This document shows, piece after piece, positions 43,875 to 52,640 of a DNA stretch of 64,000 nt. Origin of the DNA: JABMMZ01 sp044341025 (GTDB lineage Bacteria > Bacteroidota > Bacteroidia > NS11-12g > UBA955); assembly GCA_044341025.1 (NCBI GenBank), contig JBIISM010000005.1, forward strand, positions 1 to 64,000, read 5' to 3'. Position numbers and translations under genes: made by a program. Position 1 is the first letter of the stretch. Every line of letters begins with the position of its first letter. Under the pieces are notes generated by a model, which saw only the letters and a list, made by a program, of their open reading frames with translations, searched no databases and was not told the origin of the DNA.

Positions 43875-46553
43875 ATGAAAATTAAATTTTTATTTGTTAT
43901 TGCAGTACTTGCAGCTTCTTTAGCAGTGGGTACAATGTCATTCAAGGCCAGTGAATACAAGCCAAGAACTGCCTCTAAAATCGAAGATGTATTAGCTTAC
44001 CAAGTACCAGGCGGTAAAATTGCTGCAGGTATGACAGAGTATTTTGATGCATTAAGATCAAATCCTTTGACTGGAACCGTTAGTGAGGCTGAGTATATGG
44101 CGGCAATTAATGCTTCATTAAAAATCCAATCTAAAAGAACTGTAAATTCAGTTTGGAATGAATTAGGACCTGACAATGTAGGCGGAAGAACTAGGGCTTT
44201 TTTGCAAGATAAAGATACGCCAAGTATCATGTTTGTTGGCGGCGTAAGTGGAGGATTATTCCGATCTAGAACCAGAGGGTCTTCATGGACACCGGTCAAT
44301 GATTTTCAAGAAAACCTAAATGTAACTTGTATTGCACAAAGTGCCACAGGTGATATCGTGTACGGAACTGGAGAAGGCGAATTTGTTTCTATAACAGGTT
44401 CTGCTTTCGGTAGCCCTGGTTTCGCGGGTGCAGGAATTTTTAGATCCAGCGATAAAGGAAAGACATTTACTAGAATTGCTTCAACTTCAGGTTATGGAAA
44501 TATAAATTCAATGGCTTCTGATATGAGATCAGGTAAGAATTTAGTGTATGCCTCAACTTCGGGTGGATTGAGAAAATCAATAGACGGAGGACTAACATGG
44601 ACTATGGCTAAAACCGGAAACAGCAAAGAAGTAAAAGTTGCTACAGATGGTATGGTCATAGCGCAATCAGCCAGTACGATTGTTAAAAGTACAGATGATG
44701 GTGTTACTTGGACTGTAATTACACCTCCAAGCGTTGCGATAGGAAGAGCTTCCATAGCAATTTCGCCACAAGATCCAAAATATGTTTATTTAATGGTTGC
44801 AGGAAACGATGCAAAATTAAATGGTGTTTATAGAACAACGGATGCCGGAACTACTTGGTCACAAATTATTGCTGCCAGCACAACCTATTTTGATCCTTTA
44901 ATATCATTGGCAAGTTCTCAAGGAAATTACAACAACGTAATTACAGTTAATCCATTAAACAAAAACCATATTATAATGGGTGGTGTATTTTTGGCGGAGT
45001 GGAAAGATGGAACCAACCCAAGGTATATTGGATCACTAAATGATTTTGGTGGTGCAAATCCGGCTTATGTTCACGCTGACAAACACGTTTTGCAATGGGA
45101 CATAACAACCAATCCTCCAACTTTGATTTGCGGCAATGATGGTGGCTTATACTTCAGTTCTGATAACTTAAGAACTTTTACCCCTAGAAACCAAGGTTAT
45201 AATGTCACACAGTTTTATGCTGTTGCTGCTGATTATGAAGGAAATGTTACCGGCGGTACCCAAGACAATGGCACCCTGTATATCAATAAAAAAGGAAACA
45301 CTAAAAAGTCTGCTGTAGAAATTAAAGGCGGAGATGGTTTTCAAGTTGATATTTCTACAAAAGACAATTCAATTGTATTTGCTGAAACCTATTATGGCAA
45401 CATCGAACGTTCTAGAGATTATGGTAAATCACAATCTTGCATATGGGATAGAAGAATTGCTAAGTCATTTATTGGTTTAACCGATACAAGCAAATACTGC
45501 GAACACAACCACGTCGCAAACTGGGCGCCATTTAATACCAAATTTCGTTTATGGGAGCATCCAACATTTGCCAATAAAGAATCTAGATTGTTTATTGCAA
45601 GAAATGGACAAGTATGGATGGGTACCGGTGTTACTGATTTTCAAAATGCTCCCGTTTGGTACTTAATCGCAACAGCGCAAGGTGGAGGTCAAGTTTGGGA
45701 TTTAGAGCCAAGCAATGATGGAAATTCACTTTTCATTAGCAATAGCACAAGTATTTACCGTGTTGATGGTTTGAATTCTGCAACTTATGATAGATGGTCA
45801 AATCCAACTTCAATTCCCCCAGGAATTACAACTACAAATTTAAACTTCAGTCAAGGCTCTGGTAGAGCAATTTCATCAATTTGTTTAAATCCTAATGACA
45901 ATAATGTTGCTCTTATAACTCTTGGTAACTATGGCTCATCAAATTATGTCTACAAAGGCACCAACATGTTGGGTTCAGCGAGCTTCTCAAATATCACCAG
46001 TAATCTACCTTCTATGCCGATTTATGATGGTTTGATTGCGCTTAGCAATTCAAATTTATTTTTCTTAGCAACAGATCTTGGTGTTTATGCTTCAGATGAT
46101 GGCGGAGCGACTTGGTCATCTCAAACGAATGCCACAAATAAATTCCCTAAGGTTGCAACTTTGGCTCTTAGACAATATGTATTCCCGAATAGAAGCAGCG
46201 GATCTATTTATGCAGGTACACATGGAAGAGGATTTTATGAGTGCCAACAATACTTCACCAATATCAATTCTGTTCAAAATACTAAGAACAGCAATATGAT
46301 GAAGCTGTATCCTAATCCAGCAAATGATGAAGTAAACGTTTCTGTCAACACCAATTCTATTGAGGATATTACTTTAACAATTATGGACTTTACAGGTAGA
46401 ACAGTTTTGGTTAAAGTTGCTGCTTCTTTAAATCCTGGCACTAATGTTATTGCACTAGAAACTAAAGGTTTGCAAGTTGGTACCTACATTGTTTCTGGAA
46501 CTGGAAAAAATGGATTTAACTATGGTGTTTTGAAATTGGTTGTAAGACACTAA
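43875..46553 (+). CDS. Secreted BNR/sortilin-like propeller protein with type-A T9SS sorting domain
   Basis: This 892-residue exported protein has a signal peptide (KIKFLFVIAVLAASLAVG). It has many BNR/Asp-box-like blades of the form GGLFRSRTRGSSWTPV, GIFRSSDKGKTFTRI, GGLRKSIDGGLTWTMA, GVYRTTDAGTTWSQI and GVYASDDGGATWSS, spread over residues 90-790. They suggest a multi-bladed beta-propeller. The end (MKLYPNPANDEVNVSV ... GTYIVSGTG) is the type-A sorting domain of the type IX system. It is secreted or attached to the surface. It might be a glycan-binding or glycosidase-like protein, but active-site residues are not evident. A rho-independent terminator follows. Confidence 0.9.
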   Translation: MKIKFLFVIAVLAASLAVGTMSFKASEYKPRTASKIEDVLAYQVPGGKIAAGMTEYFDALRSNPLTGTVSEAEYMAAINASLKIQSKRTVNSVWNELGPDNVGGRTRAFLQDKDTPSIMFVGGVSGGLFRSRTRGSSWTPVNDFQENLNVTCIAQSATGDIVYGTGEGEFVSITGSAFGSPGFAGAGIFRSSDKGKTFTRIASTSGYGNINSMASDMRSGKNLVYASTSGGLRKSIDGGLTWTMAKTGNSKEVKVATDGMVIAQSASTIVKSTDDGVTWTVITPPSVAIGRASIAISPQDPKYVYLMVAGNDAKLNGVYRTTDAGTTWSQIIAASTTYFDPLISLASSQGNYNNVITVNPLNKNHIIMGGVFLAEWKDGTNPRYIGSLNDFGGANPAYVHADKHVLQWDITTNPPTLICGNDGGLYFSSDNLRTFTPRNQGYNVTQFYAVAADYEGNVTGGTQDNGTLYINKKGNTKKSAVEIKGGDGFQVDISTKDNSIVFAETYYGNIERSRDYGKSQSCIWDRRIAKSFIGLTDTSKYCEHNHVANWAPFNTKFRLWEHPTFANKESRLFIARNGQVWMGTGVTDFQNAPVWYLIATAQGGGQVWDLEPSNDGNSLFISNSTSIYRVDGLNSATYDRWSNPTSIPPGITTTNLNFSQGSGRAISSICLNPNDNNVALITLGNYGSSNYVYKGTNMLGSASFSNITSNLPSMPIYDGLIALSNSNLFFLATDLGVYASDDGGATWSSQTNATNKFPKVATLALRQYVFPNRSSGSIYAGTHGRGFYECQQYFTNINSVQNTKNSNMMKLYPNPANDEVNVSVNTNSIEDITLTIMDFTGRTVLVKVAASLNPGTNVIALETKGLQVGTYIVSGTGKNGFNYGVLKLVVRH

Positions 46554-46573
46554 CAAATAATATTTTAATAATT

Positions 46574-46601
46574 AAGTCCTAGATAATCTAGGACTTTTTT
46601 T
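46574..46601 (+). terminator. Rho-independent terminator after the type-A T9SS gene
   Basis: AAGTCCTAGA (46574-46583) pairs with TCTAGGACTT (46587-46596) around a TAA loop. The 3' arm runs into a T-run ending at 46601. The ATG of the next gene is only seven bases further on. Confidence 0.9.
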
Positions 46602-46607
46602 GTGCCT

Positions 46608-47129
46608 ATGAATATTGAAGAAATCAGGAATGTAAAAGGGATTAAAAAATTGGCTGATATGGCTTTTATTGATTCCGAATTATTTGAGGTTCTTTTCCTT
46701 GGCATCAAAAGTAACCGTGAGAGACTTGCTTACAATTCATCATGGGCTGCCGCACACTTAACAGAAAAAAATAAAAATTGCGATCTAAAAAGATTTTTCC
46801 CGGATTTAATTGATACGGCTTTTAAAACTTCAAAAGGTGGAGTTAAAAGGAATATCTTTAAAATATTACAGCAGGTAAATATTCCTGTAGAATTTCAATT
46901 CGACTGCGCGGATTTGGCAATGGATGCATTGTTAAATAAAAAGAATGATGTGGCTGTTAGGGCTTTTGCATTAACAATCTTAGAACATCTAATATCCAGT
47001 ATTCCTGAGCTTATTGAGGAAGTGTTGTTTTTTATTGAAAAGGAAAAATCATTCGCAAATGCAGCGTTTTTGGTACGCTCAAATCGATTCGAAAAAACGG
47101 CTAAAAAGCATTTAAGCACCCATAATTAA
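46608..47129 (+). CDS. Small alpha-helical protein, HEAT-like repeats suspected
   Basis: I do not recognise the family. The 173-residue protein (ATG 46608; GTG 46602 is also possible) is almost wholly predicted helical. It has repeated paired-helix segments, such as AYNSSWAAAHLTEKNK, VKRNIFKILQQVNIPVEF and VAVRAFALTILEHLI, which resemble HEAT or ARM-type repeats. It has no signal peptide or membrane segment. Its start lies immediately behind the upstream terminator and no -7 box is visible there. It may be expressed by read-through or from a promoter I cannot see. A protein-binding role is a guess. Confidence 0.65.
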   Translation: MNIEEIRNVKGIKKLADMAFIDSELFEVLFLGIKSNRERLAYNSSWAAAHLTEKNKNCDLKRFFPDLIDTAFKTSKGGVKRNIFKILQQVNIPVEFQFDCADLAMDALLNKKNDVAVRAFALTILEHLISSIPELIEEVLFFIEKEKSFANAAFLVRSNRFEKTAKKHLSTHN

Positions 47130-47182
47130 AAACCGAATATTTTTTATTTCAACTATCGCTTTTTTATGTAAGAATCATAGTC

Positions 47183-47190
47183 TTATTTTG
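47183..47190 (+). promoter_or_regulatory. Near-consensus -7 box TTATTTTG of panC
   Basis: One mismatch from TAnnTTTG, eight bases before TTG 47199. It makes the TTG start likely and the leader very short. Confidence 0.4.
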
Positions 47191-47198
47191 CACTTAGC

Positions 47199-48038
47199 TT
47201 GCAGATATTCAATACACAAATAGAATTGGAAGTCTTTTTATCTAAAATTAGAAAGAAGGGTATCAAAATAGGGTTTGTTCCTACCATGGGTGCTTTGCAT
47301 GAAGGCCATCTCGAATTGGTAAAAAAAAGTGTTGAAGAGAATGATTTTACCGTTGTTTCTATTTATGTGAATGAGCTTCAGTTTAATAACCCTATCGATT
47401 TTAATAATTATCCAATTACAAAAGAAGATGATATTGACATGTTAAAGCAAGTATCCTGCGATGCTGTTTTCATGCCGAGTAGCGAAGTTATGTACCCAAA
47501 GGGTTATAATAAAATTTCACTTGAACTAGGAAACCTTGTTGATTTATTTGAAGGGCCCTTGCGGCCTGGACATTTTGATGGGGTTGTTCAGGTTGTTTAC
47601 AGGTTGTTTGACTACATTAAGCCCAATACCGCTTACTTTGGTTTAAAGGACTATCAGCAATGTATGGTCATTAAAGCCTTAAAGAATCAATTCTTTCACT
47701 CAATTCATTTGGTCTTTTGTCCCACAATTAGAATGAAAAGTGGTTTGGCTATGAGTTCAAGAAATAAAAGACTATCACCTTCAGGTTTGATTGAAGCCTC
47801 CTACCTATACAAAGCTCTTGCAACAATTAGAGATTTGTCTATACATATTGAAGCTTTCGATGCCATCAATTACGGTAAATTATTGCTACAAAAAAGGCAG
47901 ATTGAGGTAGAATATTTGGAACTTGCAAACGCAGACACCCTGGCACCTGGAAAACGATGGTTCAGAAAAAACAAGAACATTGTTTTATTGGCTGTCAATA
48001 TCGAAGGGGTGCGCTTAATAGATAATATTGGTTTTTAA
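47199..48038 (+). CDS. panC: Pantothenate synthetase (pantoate-beta-alanine ligase)
   Basis: PanC joins pantoate and beta-alanine with ATP to make pantothenate (vitamin B5), the precursor of CoA. The protein (279 residues, TTG start) has VPTMGALHEGHLELVKKS, which contains the HxGH-type nucleotide motif. It also has GPLRPGHFDGVVQVV, the substrate loop YFGLKDYQQC and MSSRNKRLS (the KMSKS-like motif). The beginning MQIFNTQIELEVFLSKI aligns with the usual N-terminus, so TTG 47199 is the true start. The downstream gene starts directly after the stop. Confidence 0.96.
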   Translation: MQIFNTQIELEVFLSKIRKKGIKIGFVPTMGALHEGHLELVKKSVEENDFTVVSIYVNELQFNNPIDFNNYPITKEDDIDMLKQVSCDAVFMPSSEVMYPKGYNKISLELGNLVDLFEGPLRPGHFDGVVQVVYRLFDYIKPNTAYFGLKDYQQCMVIKALKNQFFHSIHLVFCPTIRMKSGLAMSSRNKRLSPSGLIEASYLYKALATIRDLSIHIEAFDAINYGKLLLQKRQIEVEYLELANADTLAPGKRWFRKNKNIVLLAVNIEGVRLIDNIGF

Positions 48039-49079
48039 ATGGAAAAATTTTCAGATAATAATAGAGCATACTTAATAAGATTAAACGAAAGTTTATCAAA
48101 AATTAATGACTTAGAGTTGGTTAAAAAACGCCTAACCTATATCCGTTGGAAGGTTGCAGAAAATTTAGATAAATTGCTTTTCGAATTTGAGACCAATGTT
48201 AAGAAAACAGATGCAAATGTTTTATGGTGCCCAGACACAGCCACAACAATTGGCAGTTTAAACAAACATTTAAAGCCTTTTTCTAAAATTAATTTTTTTA
48301 AACACAATGCTGTAAAGCATATGGTTCGAGAGTTGGATATGAAGGTTCCTGAGCCCTCAGAGAATCCAGAAGTTGTTGTCATAGGCGCAAAGTTTATTCT
48401 TGCAAATACCGGTAACTTTTATTCAATATTCAATTCATTTGAAGAGTATGAACAAATGCTCAGTGCCAAAAAAATCATTGTTATTGCGGGTATTGATAGT
48501 GTTTTGGCTCTGCAATCTGAGCTGTATTTAGCCAAACAGTTGTACAGTATTTTCGAAACCGGGAATCTGCATTATCAAACCGAGCTTTTAAGCAGGCCCG
48601 GACAAGTTCGAGGCTTGAATGCTGAAATCACGCTGTTGTTAACAGATTTGAATAAAAATAAACTTTTAGATTTGCCTCAGCACCGCCCTCTTTTTAGTTT
48701 GTTGAATTTTGATTTACCCCCAGTTTGTCCTGCAGATTCATTAAAGCCATCATTGGACCCGTGGATTGAGATAAATACCTTTGAAAGTTTTCTAAATGCA
48801 TTTATGGATGACTTAAATAAGAACGCATCTGTAATTAATGGCAATTATGGTTTTAATATTTTGAATCAATATCTGCCATACGATATAGATTTGTATGATC
48901 AAGTTTTAGATGCTAGGTCAATACTTCATCAAACAGATAAAGTTTCAATTTTAAATAAATTTATAGATTCTGATCGATCTGCTTTGGCCTTAAATGCTAA
49001 AAAGTTTGACGATCAAGATAAGTTTCATAAATATGTAGAAAGAAATTTTTTCGGCATATTTAACTCGAGTACTTTTTAA
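48039..49079 (+). CDS. LUD-domain protein related to LutB, iron-sulfur cysteines lost
   Basis: This 346-residue protein begins directly behind the panC stop. Its first 200 residues follow the LutB family (RWKVAENLDKLLFEFETNV; LSRPGQVRGLNAEITLLLTD). LutB is the iron-sulfur subunit of lactate oxidation. In LutB the next segment carries the cluster motif (form ALYCIRCGACLNVCPVY). Here the matching stretch reads RPLFSLLNFDLPPVCPADS (residues 216-234), keeping only one cysteine. The C-terminal part is also unlike ferredoxin domains. It is therefore either a diverged, non-redox LUD protein or a decaying gene. Its 3' end overlaps the gamma-carbonic anhydrase gene by 20 bp. Confidence 0.75.
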   Translation: MEKFSDNNRAYLIRLNESLSKINDLELVKKRLTYIRWKVAENLDKLLFEFETNVKKTDANVLWCPDTATTIGSLNKHLKPFSKINFFKHNAVKHMVRELDMKVPEPSENPEVVVIGAKFILANTGNFYSIFNSFEEYEQMLSAKKIIVIAGIDSVLALQSELYLAKQLYSIFETGNLHYQTELLSRPGQVRGLNAEITLLLTDLNKNKLLDLPQHRPLFSLLNFDLPPVCPADSLKPSLDPWIEINTFESFLNAFMDDLNKNASVINGNYGFNILNQYLPYDIDLYDQVLDARSILHQTDKVSILNKFIDSDRSALALNAKKFDDQDKFHKYVERNFFGIFNSSTF

Positions 49080-49578
49080 TGTAAACTTTACTCAGATTTA
49101 CGTACGCTTGTGCGTTTTTTTCAATCTTTTCCATTTGTTCTTTTCCTATATTTCGTATTACTTTTCCCGGAACGCCTACAACCAAACTATTTGGAGGTAT
49201 AAGCATTCCTTCTGTTACTAAAGCCCCTGCTGCTATGATGCTATAGCTTCCAATTACTGCTCCATTTAAAACGGTAGCATTGATGCCAATCAATACATTA
49301 TTTGCAATCTTTGCTCCATGGACCACGGCTCCATGTCCAATGATGCATTCGACACCAATCTCAACAGGAAAACCAGGGTCAACGTGGATGGTGGCATTGT
49401 CTTGAATATTGCTGCGGTCGCCAATTGTGATCATATCGCCATCTCCCCTTAGTACGGCACCAAACCATACACTGACTTCGTCTCCTAAATTTATATTGCC
49501 AATAACTCGAGCTGTGTCGGCAATGAAAACTTCTTTACCTTTGCAAATAGATCGATTTAATATTTCTAAATTCACCAT
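49060..49578 (-). CDS. Gamma-carbonic anhydrase family protein (YrdA-like)
   Basis: This 172-residue left-handed beta-helix protein has hexapeptide repeats: ADTARVIGNINLGDEV, VWFGAVLRGD, IGDRSNIQDNATIHVDPG, CIIGHGAVVHGAKI and VLIGINATVLNGAVI. The histidines in ATIHVD, GHGAVVHG are the metal ligands of the gamma-carbonic anhydrase group, a trimer binding zinc or iron. Carbonic anhydrase activity is proven in only some members. Its ATG shares CATG with the divergent hutI start. Confidence 0.9.
   Translation of the reverse strand: MVNLEILNRSICKGKEVFIADTARVIGNINLGDEVSVWFGAVLRGDGDMITIGDRSNIQDNATIHVDPGFPVEIGVECIIGHGAVVHGAKIANNVLIGINATVLNGAVIGSYSIIAAGALVTEGMLIPPNSLVVGVPGKVIRNIGKEQMEKIEKNAQAYVNLSKVYIKKYSS
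49536..49543 (+). promoter_or_regulatory. -7 box TAccTTTG of hutI, inside the gamma-carbonic anhydrase gene
   Basis: A perfect plus-strand match ends 33 nt before the hutI ATG 49577, within the first codons of the divergent gene. Confidence 0.55.
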
Positions 49579-50806
49579 GTCTAATAATTATTTACTTACA
49601 AACATAGCCCATTTAATTGGCATTCTTGGCCCTGAAGTCAGTCAGCTCAAGGGTAGCGAGATGGATGGATTAGAAAGCATTCACAATGCCTTTGTTTTGG
49701 TCCGAAATGGTATTATTGTTGATTATGGAAGCATGGATAAATGCCCGACGCTTGAAATAGAGACCATAGATTTAAGCAATAAGTGGGTAATGCCTGCCTT
49801 TGTTGATTCGCATACCCATCTAGTCTTTGCGGCCCCCAGGCACAATGAATATGCAATGCGTATAAATGGAAAGACTTATGCCGAGATTGCGGCTGATGGG
49901 GGCGGTATTTTAAATTCAGCTAAAAAATTACAGGCACTAACGGAAGATCAGCTTTTTGATATGGCATATGCGCACAGTTGTAAGGCAATTCAAGCGGGTA
50001 CTGCTGCCTTAGAAATAAAAAGCGGCTATGGTTTAACAACTGATTCTGAAATTAAAATGCTTCGAGTAATTAAACGTCTAAAGGAAACTTTGCCAATTAC
50101 AGTTAAAGCAACATTTCTTGGGGCTCATGCATTTCCTCTAGAATTTAAAGAAAATCATCAAGGATATATTAACTTGATTATTAATGAAATGCTTCCTATT
50201 ATTTCAAGAGAAAATTTAGCTGATTTTATTGATGTATTTTGTGATGAAGGCTTTTATAGTGTGGAAGAGACTAAGCAAATTTTAGCTGCAGCTATAAAAA
50301 TTGGATTAAAACCAAAAATTCATGGCAATGAATTAGGCCTTACAGGTGGTGTTCAAGTTGCAGTGGAGTTTAACGCTTTATCCGTTGATCATTTGGAGCA
50401 TATTGGTGATGAAGAAATTAACTGTTTGAAAGAAAGTATGACCATGCCAGTTGCCTTGCCTGGAAGTTCTTTTTTCTTAAAAATTCCGTATACACCTGCT
50501 CGGAAAATTATTGATGTAGGTTTGCCAATTGCTTTGGCTTCTGACTTTAATCCCGGCAGCAGTCCTAATTACAATATGTGGTTTGTTTGGAGTTTGGCGT
50601 GTTTGTACAATGGGATGACGCCAACAGAAGGATTTAATGCGTTGACTATAAATGCGGCATGCGCTATGGGTATTCACCAAACGCACGGAAGTATTACAAT
50701 TGGGAAAAAGGCAAATTTGATAGTTACCCGGTCTTTTGAACACATTAATGAAATGCCTTATTGGTTTACTCAAAACCATGCAGAGCAAATATTTACAAGC
50801 AAATAA
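49577..50806 (+). CDS. hutI: Imidazolonepropionase
   Basis: HutI hydrolyses 4-imidazolone-5-propionate to N-formimino-glutamate in histidine breakdown. The protein (409 residues from ATG 49577) carries the amidohydrolase metal motif in AFVDSHTHLVFAAPR, then the glycine-rich KSGYGLTT, ATFLGAHAFP, KIHGNELG, VDHLEHI and the metal-binding ASDFNPGSSPNYN. The open frame upstream of this ATG belongs to the antisense of the divergent gene. No other hut gene is in the window. Confidence 0.95.
   Translation: MSNNYLLTNIAHLIGILGPEVSQLKGSEMDGLESIHNAFVLVRNGIIVDYGSMDKCPTLEIETIDLSNKWVMPAFVDSHTHLVFAAPRHNEYAMRINGKTYAEIAADGGGILNSAKKLQALTEDQLFDMAYAHSCKAIQAGTAALEIKSGYGLTTDSEIKMLRVIKRLKETLPITVKATFLGAHAFPLEFKENHQGYINLIINEMLPIISRENLADFIDVFCDEGFYSVEETKQILAAAIKIGLKPKIHGNELGLTGGVQVAVEFNALSVDHLEHIGDEEINCLKESMTMPVALPGSSFFLKIPYTPARKIIDVGLPIALASDFNPGSSPNYNMWFVWSLACLYNGMTPTEGFNALTINAACAMGIHQTHGSITIGKKANLIVTRSFEHINEMPYWFTQNHAEQIFTSK
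49599..49606 (-). promoter_or_regulatory. -7 box TAtgTTTG of the gamma-carbonic anhydrase gene, inside hutI
   Basis: A perfect minus-strand match lies 20 nt before ATG 49578, inside the hutI coding region. Confidence 0.5.
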
Positions 50807-50811
50807 AGCAC

Positions 50812-50838
50812 AAAAAAAACCCTGCAAATGCAGGGTTT
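50812..50838 (-). terminator. Rho-independent terminator of the prs-L25 transcript
   Basis: AAACCCTGCA/TGCAGGGTTT forms a 10-bp stem with a two-base centre (50817-50838). On the minus strand it runs into eight T's. It closes the minus-strand operon; read on the plus strand it lacks a long U-run, so it is weaker for hutI. Confidence 0.9.
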
Positions 50839-50862
50839 AATCATAATATCTGATTCAGAGAA

Positions 50863-51438
50863 TTACTTTTTAGCAGCAACTTCTTCTTTCACAACGTTTC
50901 TAGTCATTTTGATCGATACGACTGCGTTGTCTTTGTTATCAAGAATTTGAATGTTAGGAACTTCTACGTTTTTAACTTTTGTAGATTGACCTAATTCCAA
51001 ACCGTCAATATTGATAACGATTGAATCTGGAATGTCTTTAATTAAACCTTTGATTTTAAGACGTTGAATTTTTTGAATTAATTTACCACCCGCTCTAACA
51101 CCTGGTGAATTACCTTCAACGGTAACAGGGATAGAAACTGTGATTGGATTTTTTTCGTCAACGGCCAAGAAATCGGCGTGTAAAATTGATTCGTTTACAG
51201 GGTGAAATTGCATGTCATGCAAAATTGCCATGTACTTTTTGCCTTCAATTGTTAATTGAACTTTGTAAGTGTTTGGGGTGTAAACGAGAGCTTTAAAGTC
51301 TGGTGCGTATACAAAGAAGTGAATATGATCACCGCCACCGTATAATACACATGGTACTTTACCTTCGTTTCTCATCGCCCTAGAGTATTTTGATCCTAAA
51401 TCTGATCTCAACTCGCCTGTTAATGCTACTGTTTTCAT
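50863..51438 (-). CDS. rplY: Ribosomal protein L25 (Ctc form)
   Basis: This 191-residue protein has the L25/Ctc two-domain layout: a 5S rRNA-binding N-terminal domain (ALTGELRSDLGSKYSRAMRNEGKVPCVLYGG) and a C-terminal beta domain (VTVEGNSPGVRAGGKLIQKIQRLKI). The short acidic/lysine tail EEVAAKK is common. It is six bases behind prs, so the two share a transcript and the downstream terminator. Confidence 0.95.
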   Translation of the reverse strand: MKTVALTGELRSDLGSKYSRAMRNEGKVPCVLYGGGDHIHFFVYAPDFKALVYTPNTYKVQLTIEGKKYMAILHDMQFHPVNESILHADFLAVDEKNPITVSIPVTVEGNSPGVRAGGKLIQKIQRLKIKGLIKDIPDSIVINIDGLELGQSTKVKNVEVPNIQILDNKDNAVVSIKMTRNVVKEEVAAKK

Positions 51439-51444
51439 TTTTCT

Positions 51445-52410
51445 TTAAATTAAATTGGGTTGGAAACTATTATCAAGTTTGAACAAGGAACTTATTGAAC
51501 CATGTTCATGGATGTTTCTAATTGCTTTGCTCATCAAAGGTGCCACTGATAAGACTTTTATTTTTGGACTGGTGCGCAACATTGGAATTGTGTCACATAC
51601 AATCAATTCCTCTAATACACTGTTTTCAATGTTTTCATACGCATTACCACTCAATACTGGGTGGGTACACACTGCTCTCACTGACCTTGCGCCGCTGTCT
51701 TTGATTAATTTTGCTGCTTTGGATAATGTCCCAGCTGTATCACATAAATCATCAACCAAAACGACATCCATATCGGTAACATCACCAATTATGGTCATAC
51801 TCGCGATTTCATTGGCTTTGCGTCTTTCTTTGTCGCATATTACCATACTAACACCTAGAACCTTAGCATATTCTCTGTTTCTATTGCTAGCGCCTACATC
51901 TGGTGCAGCAATAACAAGTTTTTCTAGATTCAAAGATTTAATATATGGAATAAACACCACAGAAGAATCTAAGTGGTCAACAGGCACGTTGAAAAAACCT
52001 TGGATTTGAGGAGCATGTAAATCCATGGTAATTACTCTACTTGCACCAGCAGCGCTTAGCACGTCAGCAATCATTTTGCTTCCAATTGAAACCCTTGGTT
52101 TGTCTTTTCTGTCTTGTCTTGCGTAGCCATAGTAAGGGATTACTACAGTAATTGTATTTGCAGATGCACGTTTAGCCGCATCTATCATCAACAATAATTC
52201 CAAAAGATTGTCCCCTGGAGGGTTGGTTGATTGAACTAAAAACAAGTCACAGCCTCTGATTGACTCATTAAAACTAGGCTGCATTTCGCCGTCACTAAAT
52301 TTATTTAAAGTCATGTCACCAAGGCCAGTACCATAATATTCAGCAATTTTAGATGCTAAAGAATAAGATGCTGAACCGCTAAAAATTTTGACTTTGTTTA
52401 GAATTGACAC
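51445..52410 (-). CDS. prs: Ribose-phosphate pyrophosphokinase
   Basis: Prs makes PRPP from ribose 5-phosphate and ATP for nucleotide, histidine and tryptophan synthesis. The 321-residue protein starts at GTG 52410 (MSILNKVKIFSGSASYSLAS). It shows FSDGEMQPSF, the ATP-site region YYGYARQDRKDKPRVSI, and the divalent-metal stretch DLHAPQIQGFFNVPVDHL. The PRPP loop is VVLVDDLCDTAGTL. It precedes rplY by six bases. The tRNA-Gln gene is 29 bp upstream in the same direction, so a common transcript is likely. Confidence 0.96.
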   Translation of the reverse strand: MSILNKVKIFSGSASYSLASKIAEYYGTGLGDMTLNKFSDGEMQPSFNESIRGCDLFLVQSTNPPGDNLLELLLMIDAAKRASANTITVVIPYYGYARQDRKDKPRVSIGSKMIADVLSAAGASRVITMDLHAPQIQGFFNVPVDHLDSSVVFIPYIKSLNLEKLVIAAPDVGASNRNREYAKVLGVSMVICDKERRKANEIASMTIIGDVTDMDVVLVDDLCDTAGTLSKAAKLIKDSGARSVRAVCTHPVLSGNAYENIENSVLEELIVCDTIPMLRTSPKIKVLSVAPLMSKAIRNIHEHGSISSLFKLDNSFQPNLI

Positions 52411-52439
52411 GGTGTGTGGGTTTAAATTTCTTTTATAAG

Positions 52440-52510
52440 TTGCCCGAGCTGGATTCGAACCAACATACAGTGCACCAAAAACACTAGTCCTGCCATTAGA
52501 CGATCGGGCA
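52440..52510 (-). tRNA. tRNA-Gln (anticodon UUG)
   Basis: The minus strand folds into a standard cloverleaf. The acceptor is TGCCCGA paired with TCGGGCA, followed by a short D arm. The anticodon stem AGTGT/GCACT encloses loop TTTTGGT with anticodon TTG. The T arm has TTCGAAT. CCA is not encoded. A perfect -7 box (TActTTTG, 52528-52535) lies 17 nt upstream. It is probably co-transcribed with prs. Confidence 0.95.
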
Positions 52511-52527
52511 ATCTTTCAAAAGGACTG

Positions 52528-52535
52528 CAAAAGTA
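52528..52535 (-). promoter_or_regulatory. Bacteroidota -7 box TActTTTG of the tRNA-Gln-prs-rplY transcript
   Basis: A perfect minus-strand TAnnTTTG match ends 17 nt ahead of the tRNA-Gln gene. Confidence 0.55.
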
Positions 52536-52610
52536 AAATTAGATTTTGTTTTTACCAAAAAAATATCAAAGAAGCTTCAAAAAAATGTTTATCGAGTCTA
52601 TTTACCCCGT

Positions 52611-52618
52611 TATCTTTG
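52611..52618 (+). promoter_or_regulatory. Bacteroidota -7 box TAtcTTTG of metG
   Basis: A perfect match ends 22 nt before the metG ATG. Confidence 0.6.
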
Positions 52619-52640
52619 CATCGTTTTCCAAACTTTGTTT

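Noticed and set aside
49409..49576. 56-codon extension of hutI upstream of ATG 49577
   Set aside because: It is antisense to conserved gamma-carbonic anhydrase codons and shows no family match.
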